22,763 nt of DNA, from the IMG/VR virus record IMGVR_UViG_3300014913_000085, positions 1 to 22,763 of that record. One strand, 5' to 3'. This DNA comes from a virus. Position numbers and translations under genes: made by a program. Shown one piece after another: positions 22,011 to 22,763 of the stretch. The notes below the pieces were generated by a model. That model had not been told where the DNA came from and did not search any database. It was given only the letters and a program-made list of their open reading frames with translations. How positions within the stretch are numbered: the stretch's first letter is position 1; every line of letters begins with the position of its first letter.

Positions 22011-22229
22011 ATGAATGTGAGTAAAGAAGTATTAAATGAGATTAAGATGTATCAAGCAAACGACTATGATATCAAAGATGAAACACCGGCATATGTGTTA
22101 TTAACCAGAAACAAATCAACTATGATGGGTCACTTTTTAGTGTTCTTATTCTTTGGATGGTGGACTTTCTTCCTAGCAAACGTGGCGTATCATTTCTTTT
22201 GTCAACAGAAAAAAAAGGTGATGAAATAA
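22011..22229 (+). CDS. Small membrane protein
   Basis: 72 residues: a soluble N-terminal half of about 38 residues, then one long aromatic-rich hydrophobic segment (MGHFLVFLFFGWWTFFLANV, residues 39-58) and a Lys-rich end. GGAGG nine nt before the ATG. The GHFLVFLFFGWW segment resembles short hydrophobic tails of superinfection-immunity or zinc-ribbon/membrane proteins, but not strongly. Function unknown. Confidence 0.65.
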   Translation: MNVSKEVLNEIKMYQANDYDIKDETPAYVLLTRNKSTMMGHFLVFLFFGWWTFFLANVAYHFFCQQKKKVMK

Positions 22230-22230
22230 A

Positions 22231-22476
22231 ATGGCAGACTTAAAGACAAGTTTTTTCAGTTTCGACAACATGGTAACACCTGGATTAATCCAAGTACTAT
22301 GGTTTTTAGGGGTAATCTTAGCAGGGTTTGCAATGATCGCTGCGATCTGGGCATCTATTAGTAGGATAACGAACATTTTAATGATATTCATCATACCTGT
22401 GTTTTTATTAATGTTCAGGATCTACTTAGAATTCATAATCGTAGTGTTCAAGATCTACGAACGGTTAAAAAAATGA
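22231..22476 (+). CDS. DUF4282-family membrane protein
   Basis: 81 residues. The profile of the DUF4282 family is present: SFFSFDNMVTPGLIQVLWFL at the start, a first membrane helix (residues 20-41), a second (48-64), and the ending FRIYLEFIIVVFKIYERL. Members occur widely in bacteria and archaea with unknown function. It sits at the end of the window in a cassette of four small membrane proteins and overlaps the next gene by 4 nt. Confidence 0.75.
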   Translation: MADLKTSFFSFDNMVTPGLIQVLWFLGVILAGFAMIAAIWASISRITNILMIFIIPVFLLMFRIYLEFIIVVFKIYERLKK

Positions 22477-22655
22477 ATTTTAACTTAGATAAAATTTTAA
22501 GAGGGATTGCTATCACTGTGATAGTGGTTTTATTCTTAACAATCTGGACTTTGATAATGTCACCAATTATCTATCCGTACTTAATAGCGGGGATTCAATG
22601 GATCAAAATCAGAATGATATTTCTAGGGCAAGTTTGGACTCTAGCAGGTTATTAA
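22473..22655 (+). CDS. Small two-helix membrane protein
   Basis: 60 residues. Residues 10-28 (GIAITVIVVLFLTIWTLIM) and 33-55 are hydrophobic, so two membrane passes are likely. The ATG overlaps the previous stop (ATGA). The T8 terminator follows two bases after its stop, making it the last gene of the transcript. Holin-like size and shape, but no family motif. Confidence 0.6.
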   Translation: MNFNLDKILRGIAITVIVVLFLTIWTLIMSPIIYPYLIAGIQWIKIRMIFLGQVWTLAGY

Positions 22656-22657
22656 TA

Positions 22658-22665
22658 TTTTTTTT
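22658..22665 (+). terminator. Oligo-T terminator
   Basis: Eight consecutive T just after the last gene, without a preceding hairpin, in keeping with archaeal intrinsic termination. Confidence 0.6.
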
Positions 22666-22675
22666 ATTCTTGAAA

Positions 22676-22746
22676 TTTGACTAGCAGCCACCCGTAAGAA
22701 AAAAAGATTCGCCTCTTGAATTCTGAAAACGGAGCAGTTAGTCAAA
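22676..22746. repeat. 71-nt structured inverted-repeat element
   Basis: TTTGACTA at 22676-22683 pairs with TAGTCAAA at 22739-22746 (a perfect 8-bp stem, extended by one G.U and one C-G pair). Inside are a 5-bp hairpin (GATTC 22706-22710 and GAATT 22718-22722, seven-nt loop) and a 3-bp CTG/CAG hairpin (22723-22737). The layout recalls a tRNA in size, but the T-loop and anticodon-loop consensus are absent on both strands. It could be a small RNA, a processing site or an attachment site. Confidence 0.4.
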
Positions 22747-22763
22747 CAAGAAAACTTTAATTG

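Noticed and set aside
22676-22746. tRNA gene at the end of the window
   Set aside because: Length and outer stem fit, but neither strand has the GTTCRA T-loop or a U before a possible anticodon.

Overview
The window is a tightly packed, AT-rich segment of a tailed, head-and-tail virus (Caudoviricetes-like). Essentially all coding is on the + strand. The head genes (portal, Mu gpF-like head protein, S78-type prohead protease with nested scaffold, HK97-fold capsid protein), the neck genes and the tail tube gene point to a non-contractile tail, because no sheath gene is visible. The host is probably an archaeon: both HNH endonuclease genes have the box TTTAAATA 29-30 nt before their ATG with no Shine-Dalgarno (SD) site between, the layout of an archaeal TATA box driving a leaderless mRNA. 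Terminator-like oligo-T tracts without stem-loops fit this. I cannot name the host lineage.

Layout. (1) 1-2171: a coiled-coil/membrane protein resembling XhlA or a holin, then four genes that look like adhesin or baseplate-periphery proteins. (2) 2193-6985: the head module, closed by a T-rich tract. (3) 7042-11022: connector, stopper, gp10-like neck protein, tail terminator and tail tube; a free-standing HNH endonuclease sits between connector and stopper. (4) 11025-17199: a putative tail chaperone, a short tape-measure candidate, distal tail, tail hub and several fibre-like proteins. (5) 17202-17816: a transglutaminase-like cysteine peptidase with its triad, followed by a second HNH/HTH endonuclease. 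(6) 18409-22655: about 20 very small genes, overlapping or nearly so. They include four small zinc-binding proteins, a PD-(D/E)XK nuclease-like protein, and a terminal run of four small membrane proteins, one of the DUF4282 type. The window ends with an oligo-T terminator and a 71-nt structured inverted-repeat element. No terminase, integrase, polymerase or tRNA gene is present, so this is part of a larger genome.

The genes fit one virion-building programme plus an accessory block of possible host-interaction and egress functions. The most notable observations are two genes that appear to start at ATT, a scaffold start nested in the protease gene, archaeal-type private promoters on both HNH genes, a repeated C-terminus shared by the peptidase and the HNH gene inserted behind it, codon-use breakpoints in adhesin genes, and the membrane cassette at the end.
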